A stretch of 23,343 nucleotides of DNA from Saprospiraceae bacterium (GTDB lineage Bacteria > Bacteroidota > Bacteroidia > Chitinophagales > Saprospiraceae), in assembly GCA_007125435.1 (NCBI GenBank), contig SLDF01000010.1, positions 1-23,343 of the forward strand. Reading direction: 5' to 3'. The notes beneath the pieces were generated by a model that was given only the letters and a program-made list of their open reading frames with translations, searched no databases and had not been told where the DNA came from. The translations under genes were made by a program, and so were the position numbers. Positions 1-7,802 of this stretch are shown piece by piece (within the stretch, counting starts at the first letter, position 1; every line of letters begins with the position of its first letter).

Positions 1-915
1 ATGGATGAATTACTGATACCGTATGTTTTATCCGGTCCTGGGATTCGACAGGGAATAGAGATCACTGACCCTGTTTATATATTTGATATGGCAGCTACTG
101 TAGTAGATATCCTTCGCCTTCCAATTCCGAGAGCTTGGATAGGCAGGCCTACAGTATGCGCTTTTGAAGGTCAGGTCTGCGATACAACCTACAGTTTAGG
201 GGCTATGGCATTAAACCCTCCTTTCTTATCGCCCAACTTAGGTGGATATCAAGGCTCAGGCGGACTGTTCATTGATAGTGTCTTAATTTCAGTCCATGAC
301 AACCAAACAGACGACCTTTACTATACTCTGGATGGTAGCGAACCTGACTTAGGCAGCAATCGCTATCCTGAAGGTGGTCTTAAATTATCATCTTCAGCTC
401 GTGTAAAAATGAAATATATTCAAAATGATGGAGCCGAGAGCAGAACGGCAATCGGAGATTATCGAATAGTTTCATCATCTAGTCGGCCTTGCGTCGAGGT
501 AGCGTACTACGAAATTGACGGGCTAGAGAGACTACCTGATTTTAAAAGATTTAAGCCTGTTAAAACATTCAAGTCTCATGACATCGCTCCAGACACCTCT
601 CAGATCAAAAGAAAATCTCACATTGCACTAGTTTATGAGACAACGATCAGAGTACCAGAATCCGGTCAATATAAATTCTTCTCTACCTCCGATGATGGAA
701 GTGCTTTGTATATCAATGATAAAAAAATTGTAACTAATGACGGTAGCCACGGCATGATCGAAAAAAGTGGCAAGGTCGATCTCAAAGAAGGGCAGCAGAA
801 GCTGCGATTTGAATACTTCAATGGCAGTGGTGGTGGATGGTTTGACTTACAATGGGCAGGCCCCTCATTTGCAAGACAATTCATTTTCCCTGAACATCTT
901 TGCAGCACAAAATAA
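1..915 (+). CDS. Alkaline phosphatase/sulfatase-superfamily enzyme with C-terminal PA14 domain, 3' part
   Basis: Only the last 304 residues are in the window. The ATG at base 1 is probably an internal methionine, because the protein opens in the middle of a conserved stretch (IPYVLSGPGI at 6-15, then a DMAATVVDIL segment at 29-38) typical of the end of the alkaline phosphatase/sulfatase fold, just after its last metal ligands. Residues about 70-155 look like a chitobiase/hexosaminidase C-terminal-type beta domain, with the YYTLDGSEP motif at 107-115. Residues about 165-297 look like a PA14 domain, with the SDDGSALYIND motif at 230-240. These accessory domains usually bind glycans, so the enzyme probably acts outside the cytoplasm on a polymer- or glycan-linked phosphate, phosphonate or sulfate ester. 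Two exported phosphoesterases follow on the same strand. The catalytic half lies outside the window, so phosphatase, phosphodiesterase and sulfatase cannot be told apart here. Confidence 0.75.
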   Translation: MDELLIPYVLSGPGIRQGIEITDPVYIFDMAATVVDILRLPIPRAWIGRPTVCAFEGQVCDTTYSLGAMALNPPFLSPNLGGYQGSGGLFIDSVLISVHDNQTDDLYYTLDGSEPDLGSNRYPEGGLKLSSSARVKMKYIQNDGAESRTAIGDYRIVSSSSRPCVEVAYYEIDGLERLPDFKRFKPVKTFKSHDIAPDTSQIKRKSHIALVYETTIRVPESGQYKFFSTSDDGSALYINDKKIVTNDGSHGMIEKSGKVDLKEGQQKLRFEYFNGSGGGWFDLQWAGPSFARQFIFPEHLCSTK

Positions 916-931
916 AGTCTAAAATGACTCA

Positions 932-939
932 TACCTTTG
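932..939 (+). promoter_or_regulatory. Possible Bacteroidota -7 element
   Basis: TACCTTTG matches the Bacteroidota consensus TAnnTTTG. It lies about 55 nt before the metallophosphoesterase at 994 and just after the preceding stop codon. No TTG -33 box is seen at the usual spacing of about 19 nt, so support is weak. Read-through from the upstream gene is equally possible. Confidence 0.25.
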
Positions 940-993
940 ATACAATTTGAATGCCTTTTCAGTAATTAATAGTTCGGTCGTAAAAACACTAAA

Positions 994-1920
994 ATGACAT
1001 CAAGAAGAAGTTGGATTAAGCAAGGAAGCCTAGCAGCACTTGGCGCATTGACATTACCTGGATATTCATCAAATATGTCAATTAAACATCAAAAGCCAGC
1101 TGTAACTTTGGCTCATATGACCGATATGCACCTTATGCCCGGTAATGCTTCAGAAGAGGGTGTTAGACGATGTCTGGATCATATCATTCAGCATTCTAAG
1201 CACCAGCCTGACTTTATCATGTCTGGTGGTGACCTCATTATGGACGCTCTCAAAAGAGACAAAGATGAAGTAGAAGCACAATGGGCCGTGTGGAGAAACA
1301 TCAAGAAAGACTATACTATGCTAAATTTTAAGCATTGCATCGGCAATCATGATGTATGGGGCAAGACTAATCCAACTGAGGCTAAAAGCTGGGCACAAAA
1401 TGAACTAGTCCTCGATCACCCTTACTATCACTTCTCTCAAAACGGATGGCATTTCATAGTTCTGGACAGTACACATATGAAACCGGACAATAGCTGGTAC
1501 ACCGCCAAATTAGATGACAAGCAATACGAATGGTTAGAGGATACACTTAAAGGCATTCCCTCTGATGCTCCCATACTTATTCTGTCTCATATACCCATAC
1601 TAGGTGCCACTCCATTCCTGGATGGTGACAATGCAAAGTCTGGTGACTGGAAAGTACCCGGTGCATGGATGCATACTGATGCAAAAAAATTAATCAATTT
1701 GTTTTACAACTACAAAAATGTCAAAGTGTGCCTAAGCGGACACATCCATCTCTACGAGCAATTAATCTACAATAATATTTACTACTACTGCAATGGTGCA
1801 GTTTCAGGCAACTGGTGGAGAAAAGAGCCCTATGAACAAACTAAGAATGGCTATGCCTATATGGAACTCTATGATGATGGCACTCACTACCATGAATACA
1901 TCAATTTTGATTGGTTTTAA
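994..1920 (+). CDS. Tat-type exported metallophosphoesterase
   Basis: This 308-residue protein has a calcineurin-like phosphoesterase fold. The N-terminus starts with SRRSWIK at 3-9 followed by a hydrophobic stretch to about residue 24, a plausible twin-arginine signal, so the protein is probably folded before export to the periplasm. The metal-binding motifs appear in order: D44-M-H46, GGD at 78-80, GNHD at 117-120, H199 in SHIP, and GHIH at 249-252. The family hydrolyses phosphomonoesters or phosphodiesters with a two-metal centre. The substrate is not visible, but the gene sits between a PA14-tailed phosphatase-superfamily enzyme and a second metallophosphoesterase, with only 12 bp to the latter, which suggests one operon for releasing phosphorus from extracellular esters. 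The start is chosen because it gives the complete twin-arginine signal. Confidence 0.85.
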   Translation: MTSRRSWIKQGSLAALGALTLPGYSSNMSIKHQKPAVTLAHMTDMHLMPGNASEEGVRRCLDHIIQHSKHQPDFIMSGGDLIMDALKRDKDEVEAQWAVWRNIKKDYTMLNFKHCIGNHDVWGKTNPTEAKSWAQNELVLDHPYYHFSQNGWHFIVLDSTHMKPDNSWYTAKLDDKQYEWLEDTLKGIPSDAPILILSHIPILGATPFLDGDNAKSGDWKVPGAWMHTDAKKLINLFYNYKNVKVCLSGHIHLYEQLIYNNIYYYCNGAVSGNWWRKEPYEQTKNGYAYMELYDDGTHYHEYINFDWF

Positions 1921-1932
1921 AATAAGAAAAAT

Positions 1933-3693
1933 ATGAACAGATCATTGGCTGCTATTTTTGTTTCTATTACATTCCTGCTGTTGCTACAAAGCTGTATGCC
2001 GGAAGAAAAATCCATTTTTACAGTGAATATGCCTGAGAAATCGTGGCTACCTTATCTTGCATTTGATAATAGTACTTATCATGATTACGGATACATCCCT
2101 GACTGGGAGTGGTTATTCCTACTTTCTGATGACAGTACCTGGCAGGTCAGTACGTTTCCAAATTTCAATGAGGCACAGCCTGTTTCTATTCCGCATCGTT
2201 TACTTGCACCCAATACCCCATTTTGGTACAAACATATAATTCATGAAGATATAGATGACAAAGCTGTATTCTTCATCAATGCAGATGATGGTGTTCAAGT
2301 GTTTTTGAATGACCTTCAAATTCCTGTAGAGCATGGATTCTTCTACCCTATTGAGTCTTTACGTTCTGGTGATGAACTTGTTCTTAGAGTACTCAATGAC
2401 GCCGGTAGTGGTGGCATTCGAGAGCTTAAAATACTCACTGAGAATGAGTTTGACGACATAGTGCAGTACAACGATTCTGCTTTTGACTCGCTCTGTCTGA
2501 CCATCAAAGCCCTGCAATATGCAGATACATTAATAGCTTCAGACAGACTTACTCTACTCAGTACGCCAAATATCAAGACCCAGATAGAAGATAAAAACCT
2601 ACCTTACTTTACTGTCTTCCCATATATCATTCAGACTGATCAGGGCCCACTAGAAATATCTGTAGCCAGCCATAATGCCACTGCAGCCTTCATCGATATG
2701 AAAATGAAAGGAGGCGAAATAAAACGAAAGAAAATGAGCCCCATAGGTGAGTTTTTTCACATCACAGTAGATGCTTATGAATGGCGCAATGATGTAAAGG
2801 CCTACAGAGTTGTTTTAGATGATCGCGCAGCTACGTCCTACATCGACCTACCAGAGCAAAGTGATCGAGATGGTTTAAAAGTGGCTCTTTGGAGCGACTC
2901 TCAAGGAGGATGGTCTACTTTTCATGATATATGTACCAGCATAGCAGGGAGTGATATTGATTATCACATGGGTTTGGGCGACCTTGTGGCCACCGGATAT
3001 GTAAAGTCACAGTGGAAAGAGTTTTTCATCGCAGGTCATGAAGCCTTCAAAAGCGTTCCAGGTATTTTCATCGCCGGCAATCACGATTATGATGGATATT
3101 ATGACGACGGTCTGGCAAAGTTAATAAAGAACTACATCCTTCGAGAAAACTACAAGCCCGTCAGAAGCTATCAAAATGGAGATGTCTACTTCCTGATGAT
3201 AGACCTAAATGCATCGTTCCCAATCGGAGTGTGGCATGATAGTAACCATAGAGCAAAAATTAAAGAGATTATCGGCGACGATGCGTGGAAAGAAGCCCGA
3301 TACAGAGTATTGCTGGTGCATCAGCCATCAGTAGGAGAAGCTGATGGAGGCTACGACGGAGAACCTGCTACCAGAGACGTCATTAGAGGCATACGGGCTA
3401 TATCAAATGGCGTAGACCTAGTCGTATCCGGACATAATCACGTCTATGAAAGAAAAGTGATAAACGATGAAGAGTATGGCAGATACTTACAGCTTACGGT
3501 TGGCGGAGCCGGTAGAGTCAATGAAACTGTAACCAACCCCGAATTCTCATTTATGGACACTGTATTACAAAAACACCATTTTGCCATAGCCCATTTTCAA
3601 AACGATAAGATCAACATAAAAGTACTCAGTCCTTCAGGCGAGCTTTTTGATAACCTAGAATATTATACCCATCCACAAAACGAAAAAGAATGA
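1933..3693 (+). CDS. Lipoprotein metallophosphoesterase with N-terminal beta-sandwich
   Basis: This 586-residue protein has a lipoprotein signal ending at the lipobox LQSC (Cys21), so it is probably anchored to a membrane facing the periplasm or the outside. Residues about 40-175 are beta-rich, with a segment (VFFINADDGVQVFLND) that resembles galactose-binding-like jelly-roll domains. The catalytic domain is C-terminal: D322-S-Q324 in place of the usual DxH, GLGD at 347-350, GNHD at 382-385, H463 in VHQP, and SGHNHVYER at 499-507. The last motif is typical of purple acid phosphatase-like enzymes. The Gln in the first motif is a known variant and does not argue for inactivity. The gene overlaps the following phosphonatase-like gene by 4 bp (ATGA), so the two are probably translationally coupled. 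This ties an exported phosphoesterase directly to intracellular phosphonate cleavage. The natural substrate is unknown. Confidence 0.85.
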   Translation: MNRSLAAIFVSITFLLLLQSCMPEEKSIFTVNMPEKSWLPYLAFDNSTYHDYGYIPDWEWLFLLSDDSTWQVSTFPNFNEAQPVSIPHRLLAPNTPFWYKHIIHEDIDDKAVFFINADDGVQVFLNDLQIPVEHGFFYPIESLRSGDELVLRVLNDAGSGGIRELKILTENEFDDIVQYNDSAFDSLCLTIKALQYADTLIASDRLTLLSTPNIKTQIEDKNLPYFTVFPYIIQTDQGPLEISVASHNATAAFIDMKMKGGEIKRKKMSPIGEFFHITVDAYEWRNDVKAYRVVLDDRAATSYIDLPEQSDRDGLKVALWSDSQGGWSTFHDICTSIAGSDIDYHMGLGDLVATGYVKSQWKEFFIAGHEAFKSVPGIFIAGNHDYDGYYDDGLAKLIKNYILRENYKPVRSYQNGDVYFLMIDLNASFPIGVWHDSNHRAKIKEIIGDDAWKEARYRVLLVHQPSVGEADGGYDGEPATRDVIRGIRAISNGVDLVVSGHNHVYERKVINDEEYGRYLQLTVGGAGRVNETVTNPEFSFMDTVLQKHHFAIAHFQNDKINIKVLSPSGELFDNLEYYTHPQNEKE

Positions 3694-4376
3694 TAAAATT
3701 AGCTGTATTTGACATGGCTGGCACCACTATATCTGATGACGGTGCCGTACAACAACATTTATTTCAAGCCCTGGTATCAGCAGGCGCCAACCCGGTAATG
3801 GATGATGTCAATGCCTTGATGGGCTATCCAAAACCATTGGCCATATCAATGCTTTTGTCCCAGTATCTCGACCAGGACATCGCCATTGATCACGAGCTCA
3901 CGCAAAAAGCTCATGCTACCTTCCTTAATACCCTAGATCATCACTATGCCACGACAGAAAACCTCAAGCCGACTCCCAACGCTGAAGATATCTTTGAAAT
4001 GATGCACCAAAACGGCATAAAAGTCGCCCTCGATACAGGATTTGGCAGAAGCACCGCAGAAATCATTGTCCAGAGGCTGGGCTGGCTAGATAGAAAATGT
4101 ATTGACTTCCTGATCACCAGCGATGATGTAGAGCAGGGACGACCTGAGCCCGATATGATTTATGCGGCAATGGAAGCTTTTAATGTCAAAGACACATCTC
4201 AGGTCATCAAAATTGGAGATACAAAATCCGACATGCTGCAAGGCACAGTTGCCAATTGTGCCTTTGTTGTTGGGGTCACGACAGGCGCCTACACAGAGGC
4301 CGACCTCAAGGAATTTCCACACACCCATTTGATTGACAATCTCATGTCGCTTAAGGATATCCTACAATTGAAGTAA
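3690..4376 (+). CDS. PhnX-like phosphonatase (HAD superfamily, TIGR03351-like)
   Basis: This 228-residue HAD hydrolase has the marks that separate phosphonatases from ordinary HAD phosphatases. The nucleophile motif is D8-M-A-G-T12 rather than DxDxT. A lysine, K48 in MGYPKP, sits in the cap at the place where PhnX forms a Schiff base with its aldehyde substrate. R151 in GRPEPDM stands where HAD phosphatases usually have lysine, and the acidic motif is GDTKSD at 176-181. PhnX splits phosphonoacetaldehyde into acetaldehyde and phosphate in the cytoplasm. The PhnX-like clade is known to occur beside FAD amine oxidoreductases rather than beside the PhnW transaminase, and this locus fits. It overlaps the upstream lipoprotein phosphoesterase by 4 bp. 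The exact substrate (phosphonoacetaldehyde or a close analogue) is inferred. Confidence 0.85.
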   Translation: MIKLAVFDMAGTTISDDGAVQQHLFQALVSAGANPVMDDVNALMGYPKPLAISMLLSQYLDQDIAIDHELTQKAHATFLNTLDHHYATTENLKPTPNAEDIFEMMHQNGIKVALDTGFGRSTAEIIVQRLGWLDRKCIDFLITSDDVEQGRPEPDMIYAAMEAFNVKDTSQVIKIGDTKSDMLQGTVANCAFVVGVTTGAYTEADLKEFPHTHLIDNLMSLKDILQLK

Positions 4377-4438
4377 ATATATACCTTGTATCAACAATAC
4401 ATCTAAACGTACAGAGCTCATAACTATTTGAAATACCA

Positions 4439-4555
4439 TTTTGGGGGCATATCCTGTCTCTCCATCTCATCGCCAATGGACTGGCGAGGAGATGGAGAGA
4501 CAGGTCGCTATGCTCCGGGGCTCGCTGTTCGCTCGGTCCCCATCTCACCTGTCAG
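4439..4555 (+). repeat. Palindromic intergenic element, copy A
   Basis: The element opens with TTTTGGGGGCAT (4439-4450), then has a long inverted repeat (arms 4453-4475 and 4482-4504), a 15-nt spacer, the block GCTCGCTGTTCGCTCGG (4520-4536), and a tail at 4538-4555 that repeats parts of the left arm (CCATCTC, CCTGTC). A second copy with the same layout but different arm sequences is at 17189-17339. The boundaries are my estimate. It resembles REP-type dispersed repeats in structure, but I cannot assign it to a described family. Confidence 0.6.
4453..4504. repeat. Long hairpin, 23-bp stem
   Basis: The left arm 4453-4475 and right arm 4482-4504 are reverse complements at 22 of 23 positions, around the 6-nt loop ATGGAC. 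There is no T-tract directly after either arm, so an ordinary intrinsic terminator is not indicated. It may still stop or stabilise the transcripts that converge here. Confidence 0.85.
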
Positions 4556-4745
4556 TCTATACTCTAGATATTTGTGAATATTGTACATTTAGGCCCAAAC
4601 TATGTGATAATATGAGATGGTGACTATCCTCCTTCGTCGTCTACCCACTCCGCAGCGCTTATGCATCACGAGTATAAATGAAATATCCTCATAAAGAATG
4701 CTTGGTTCATTGAATGCATTTTATTGAACTGGAAAGACCTCAATA

Positions 4746-6035
4746 TTATGTGGTTTGAGCTAATGGCGTCTCCTCATTTAATTTTCTAATCTTTTGCTTA
4801 AAGTATAGCATAGAACTGATCATGAGCAATAGACCTAAGCCACTCAAAATGATAGCACCATAGCTAAAGAACTCAAGCCAGGATAATTGTGCCTGACCAA
4901 AGTTTTTGTAAAGCAAAACACCCGTACTACCCAGATAACCAAAAGCATCAGCCAAATACACTAAAAACCCCGCAGTACCTACATGGCGAAACGCAGCAAC
5001 CAACCGATCAAATAAAATACCATTAAAAGGAATGTAGCTCATGTACAAGCCCATTCCTGTCAGCACCATCCAGTTGAATGCATTGATCTTGCCATCCATG
5101 AACAATAAAGTGCATAAACCTATGGTAAATAAGCCGACAATCACTAACGCCTGAATAAACATAAAGGCTTTCTTATTGGATCTTATCACGACGATCAAAG
5201 ACATGATAACCAACACAACAATGGCAATAGGCACTTCAGTTTTTGTAAAAATGGATGGATCACTTGCCTTGCCCAAGTCCATCCAAATCTCAGCCATGAA
5301 ATTATCCCTGAAGTCTCTAAATGCCGTCAGCAACATATAGGTCACTATGAGTAGTATGAGACCGGGCAGATAAGATTTAATGATAAACTTTCTTTGTGCT
5401 GCATCCACAGGAGGTCTGGCCGTTCGCATTGCCATGTCTATCTTATCCGGACCAGGCCTTCTGTCCAGGAGCCAAACTGACAAGACCAGCAATGGTATAA
5501 AAGTAAGACCTGTCATAAAAGGCATCCAAAACTCAGATATATCTGTATAGACTAACCACCACTTACCCACACTTTTGACGAGGCCTGAAGCAAATATAAA
5601 ACTGGTACACAAGGCAGCCATCAATACCTCCGTGGTCTGCCTACCCTCTACATAAGTGAACACTAACCCCCAAATCAGACCAAGTGGAAAACCATTGATG
5701 AATAAAAAAATGATATTAAATGGTGAAGGTGATAAAGCAAAACCCAATAAGGCTAGCCATGCCACTCCTATCAGACCTAAAATATAATACCATCGTTGAT
5801 GATGCCTAACCTCTGCAATGATCTTGATTCCAACAAACTTTGAGCTCGTATAGCCTATAACCTGTGCGGTGATCAACCAGATCTTATAATGAATACCGAG
5901 AAACAACATATCCTCAAAAGTGGCTACTGTGAAGGGCTTTCTAAATGCATACATGCAACTGTAAGTGGCAAAAGCCAAAAACGCCAATACGACTGTATTG
6001 AAGTGTTTTTCATATTTTGACGATGCAGTTTTCAT
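4746..6035 (-). CDS. DUF5690-family MFS transporter, candidate organophosphonate importer
   Basis: This 429-residue polytopic inner-membrane protein has about 12 hydrophobic segments in two halves, split by a polar loop near residues 190-220. I recognise it as the DUF5690 type of major facilitator protein found in Bacteroidota. The first segment carries R32-K33 in YAFRKPF, which resembles the GlpT/UhpT motif in which Arg45-Lys46 of GlpT bind phosphate. The start of the second half carries R240 and R243, close to where GlpT has its second phosphate-binding arginine, Arg269. The start codon overlaps the stop of the FAD oxidoreductase gene by 4 bp (ATGA), so the two are probably translated together. 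Transport of an aminophosphonate is inferred from this coupling and from the OPA-like motif. Transport of another phosphate ester is possible. Confidence 0.75.
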   Translation of the reverse strand: MKTASSKYEKHFNTVVLAFLAFATYSCMYAFRKPFTVATFEDMLFLGIHYKIWLITAQVIGYTSSKFVGIKIIAEVRHHQRWYYILGLIGVAWLALLGFALSPSPFNIIFLFINGFPLGLIWGLVFTYVEGRQTTEVLMAALCTSFIFASGLVKSVGKWWLVYTDISEFWMPFMTGLTFIPLLVLSVWLLDRRPGPDKIDMAMRTARPPVDAAQRKFIIKSYLPGLILLIVTYMLLTAFRDFRDNFMAEIWMDLGKASDPSIFTKTEVPIAIVVLVIMSLIVVIRSNKKAFMFIQALVIVGLFTIGLCTLLFMDGKINAFNWMVLTGMGLYMSYIPFNGILFDRLVAAFRHVGTAGFLVYLADAFGYLGSTGVLLYKNFGQAQLSWLEFFSYGAIILSGLGLLLMISSMLYFKQKIRKLNEETPLAQTT

Positions 6036-7216
6036 GGATTACTTTCTGCAGGTGCAGAGAATCGAGAACCACTTAAATCTAATGTCTCAGGTATAGAGTC
6101 ATTGACTACCCAGTCAGCAAGACCCATAGACAAGGTCATCCCTGCACCGCCTAGAGCTCCGACAAATGTCGTGTAGTCGTCAATACGCTCCACAATTGGT
6201 AGGCTATCTCCACTCTTGGCATAGACACCTTGCCATCTGCTTTCCAATTTAAGATTTGGAATCTGACTGATGTGTTCAGTGTATTCCATGATGGCATTAA
6301 AAACTGCTTCTTCGTCAAAGGGGGATACATCAGATTCATAATGGTGAGAATCACCTAGGGTAATCTTACCGTCATGGTGCTGAGCAATGAGCACATGTAT
6401 ACCATGTTTCATCTGATCGGGCCACTTATCCAAAGCCTCTTTATGCAGGTTTTGGATATCAGGAGCCTCAGCGAATGATGGATAATGTAAAAGCGTTAGA
6501 CCACCACACAGATTAGGGCCGAGAGCCCAGCCATCAGGCTGCTCAGTAGTCCGCATCATGTGCAACTTGCAAATTCGGCTTTTAGAGGTCTCAAACAATT
6601 GTGGATACCATTCTTTGAAAAAGTGTCCACTTGCCACAAATATCCGATCTGCCTTATAGACCTCTCTGGCAGTAATCAGCCTATTCCCATCTACCATGAG
6701 CACTTTAGTAAAGTATTGAATATCAACCATGTCATGTTGACTCAAGTACTTTTCGATTTGTCTGCATGCATTTACCGGCTGGACACATGCGTCTGAAGGA
6801 TAATATAAAGCCTGTTTTAAGTGATCAGGTTTTACCGCAGGTGCCAGGTTCTGAGCCTCAGAAGGACTTAAAATACGAGCAGGATTGTCTTCTTCCTGGT
6901 CATTCTGAACATACCAATTGATAATATCGCATTCTGTATCTGTTTGTGCAAGGTATAGTGAACCATTTGGATTTATAGAAAATGAAGCTTCTCGAGCCGC
7001 CTTAATCCATAATTCTCGACTGTGCAGCGCCATTTGGCGCATTGGTCCGATTTTCTGCCCTGACGGCCATATGAGTCCAAAATTCCTGACAGAAGCCTGA
7101 TAAGCTCCACCATTCGCTTCGAAGAGTGTCACTTTATGACCTTTCCTCACAAGGGCTAGTGACAGAGCTAAGCCGGCTATACCACCGCCGATTACAGCAG
7201 TTTCAATCTGTTGCAT
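6032..7216 (-). CDS. FAD-dependent aminophosphonate oxidoreductase (TIGR03364-like, PbfC/PbfD-type)
   Basis: This 394-residue protein is a DAO-type flavoprotein. It has a Rossmann GxGxxG-type motif, GGGIAG at 10-15, with an acidic residue (E33) closing the first fold to bind FAD ribose, and the C-terminal FAD-binding GGAGM at 356-360. Stretches such as FGLIWPSGQ (46-54), KLHMMRT (217-223), GGLTLLHYPSF (238-248) and RWQGVYA (327-333) match what I recall of the clade that travels with PhnX-like phosphonatases. Members of this group oxidise N-methyl-aminoethylphosphonate, and some oxidise aminoethylphosphonate itself, to phosphonoacetaldehyde. There is no export signal, so it acts in the cytoplasm. 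It is divergent from the PbfA-like gene and overlaps the transporter by 4 bp. The preferred amine cannot be read from sequence; a related amino-acid oxidase role is the main alternative. Confidence 0.85.
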   Translation of the reverse strand: MQQIETAVIGGGIAGLALSLALVRKGHKVTLFEANGGAYQASVRNFGLIWPSGQKIGPMRQMALHSRELWIKAAREASFSINPNGSLYLAQTDTECDIINWYVQNDQEEDNPARILSPSEAQNLAPAVKPDHLKQALYYPSDACVQPVNACRQIEKYLSQHDMVDIQYFTKVLMVDGNRLITAREVYKADRIFVASGHFFKEWYPQLFETSKSRICKLHMMRTTEQPDGWALGPNLCGGLTLLHYPSFAEAPDIQNLHKEALDKWPDQMKHGIHVLIAQHHDGKITLGDSHHYESDVSPFDEEAVFNAIMEYTEHISQIPNLKLESRWQGVYAKSGDSLPIVERIDDYTTFVGALGGAGMTLSMGLADWVVNDSIPETLDLSGSRFSAPAESNP

Positions 7217-7802
7217 AAGTTTTTATTTACAGGCCACCTCTAAAAAAACCTTCAGCACCTGGAACGCAGAATTTTTTAATTTAGAAGCATGATGACTTGA
7301 TTGACACTTCCTTGTTTATCAGTCATGCAGCTCAATCTGCTCCGATTTACTTATGGAGTATTTAGGGTTAGCCTAAAGTTTAGTATTCCCAAAATCACAT
7401 TGAGAAGGACTTTAATCCTTATTACGAATTCTAGTTAATAATGTAAAACGACAGTATGTCTCTCTATTTCTATACCATTGGTAGGCAATGAGGACACACC
7501 AAATCTATCCGGCTTGATACCACTAGAAGAAGCTAAGCTAACAATCCTTGATACTGATAAAATGAAGAATTACATCGTACAATAATATCGCAATGTAAAC
7601 CTCAGATTAACCCGATATGTATTGTAATAAGATGCCCAACAAAATATCGAATTAAAGATGAAAGATACTAGGTGAATGAAGCAACATAGGCATTAGGTCT
7701 ATTAAGTTAATGTGAATATTATGTAAACAAAACTTAATGTTATTGCCAAGTCTCTTTACAGACTATATGACTACTTTTCGGTCTTCTAAAAAGGTGAATC
7801 TT
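7217..7802. other. Shared intergenic region between divergent phosphonate genes
   Basis: This region lies between the divergent starts of the FAD oxidoreductase gene (7216) and the PbfA-like gene (7803), so it should carry both promoters and any operator. No complete TTG-N19-TAnnTTTG promoter is evident on either strand. The nearest is TACTTTTC at 7772-7779, with poor spacing to any TTG. I see no RNA gene, no transcription-factor gene and no convincing coding sequence, only a 47-codon open stretch without a start at 7442-7585. Confidence 0.5.
7790..7796 (+). promoter_or_regulatory. Ribosome binding site supporting the start at 7803
   Basis: AAAGGTG ends 6 nt before the ATG at 7803. Clear Shine-Dalgarno sequences are uncommon in this phylum. 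This one favours 7803 over the earlier in-frame ATGs at 7737 and 7767. Confidence 0.55.

Larger units (their letters stand above)
4377..4745. other. Intergenic region between convergent genes
   Basis: This 369-bp gap separates the convergent phosphonatase-like and DUF5690 genes. It holds the palindromic element described at 4439-4555. The rest (4556-4745) shows no coding potential, no RNA gene I recognise and no clear U-tailed terminator. Confidence 0.7.

Noticed and set aside
4441..4623. A 60-codon open frame over the palindromic element
   Set aside because: It is produced by the repeat sequence itself; both strands are open across the hairpin and neither shows protein-like features.
7442..7585. 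Open stretch of 47 codons ending in a peptide-like sequence
   Set aside because: There is no start codon near its beginning and no family resemblance; it may be a gene remnant or chance.
7737..7802. Upstream in-frame start for the PbfA-like gene
   Set aside because: The 22 extra residues do not match family N-termini, and a Shine-Dalgarno sequence directly precedes the ATG at 7803.
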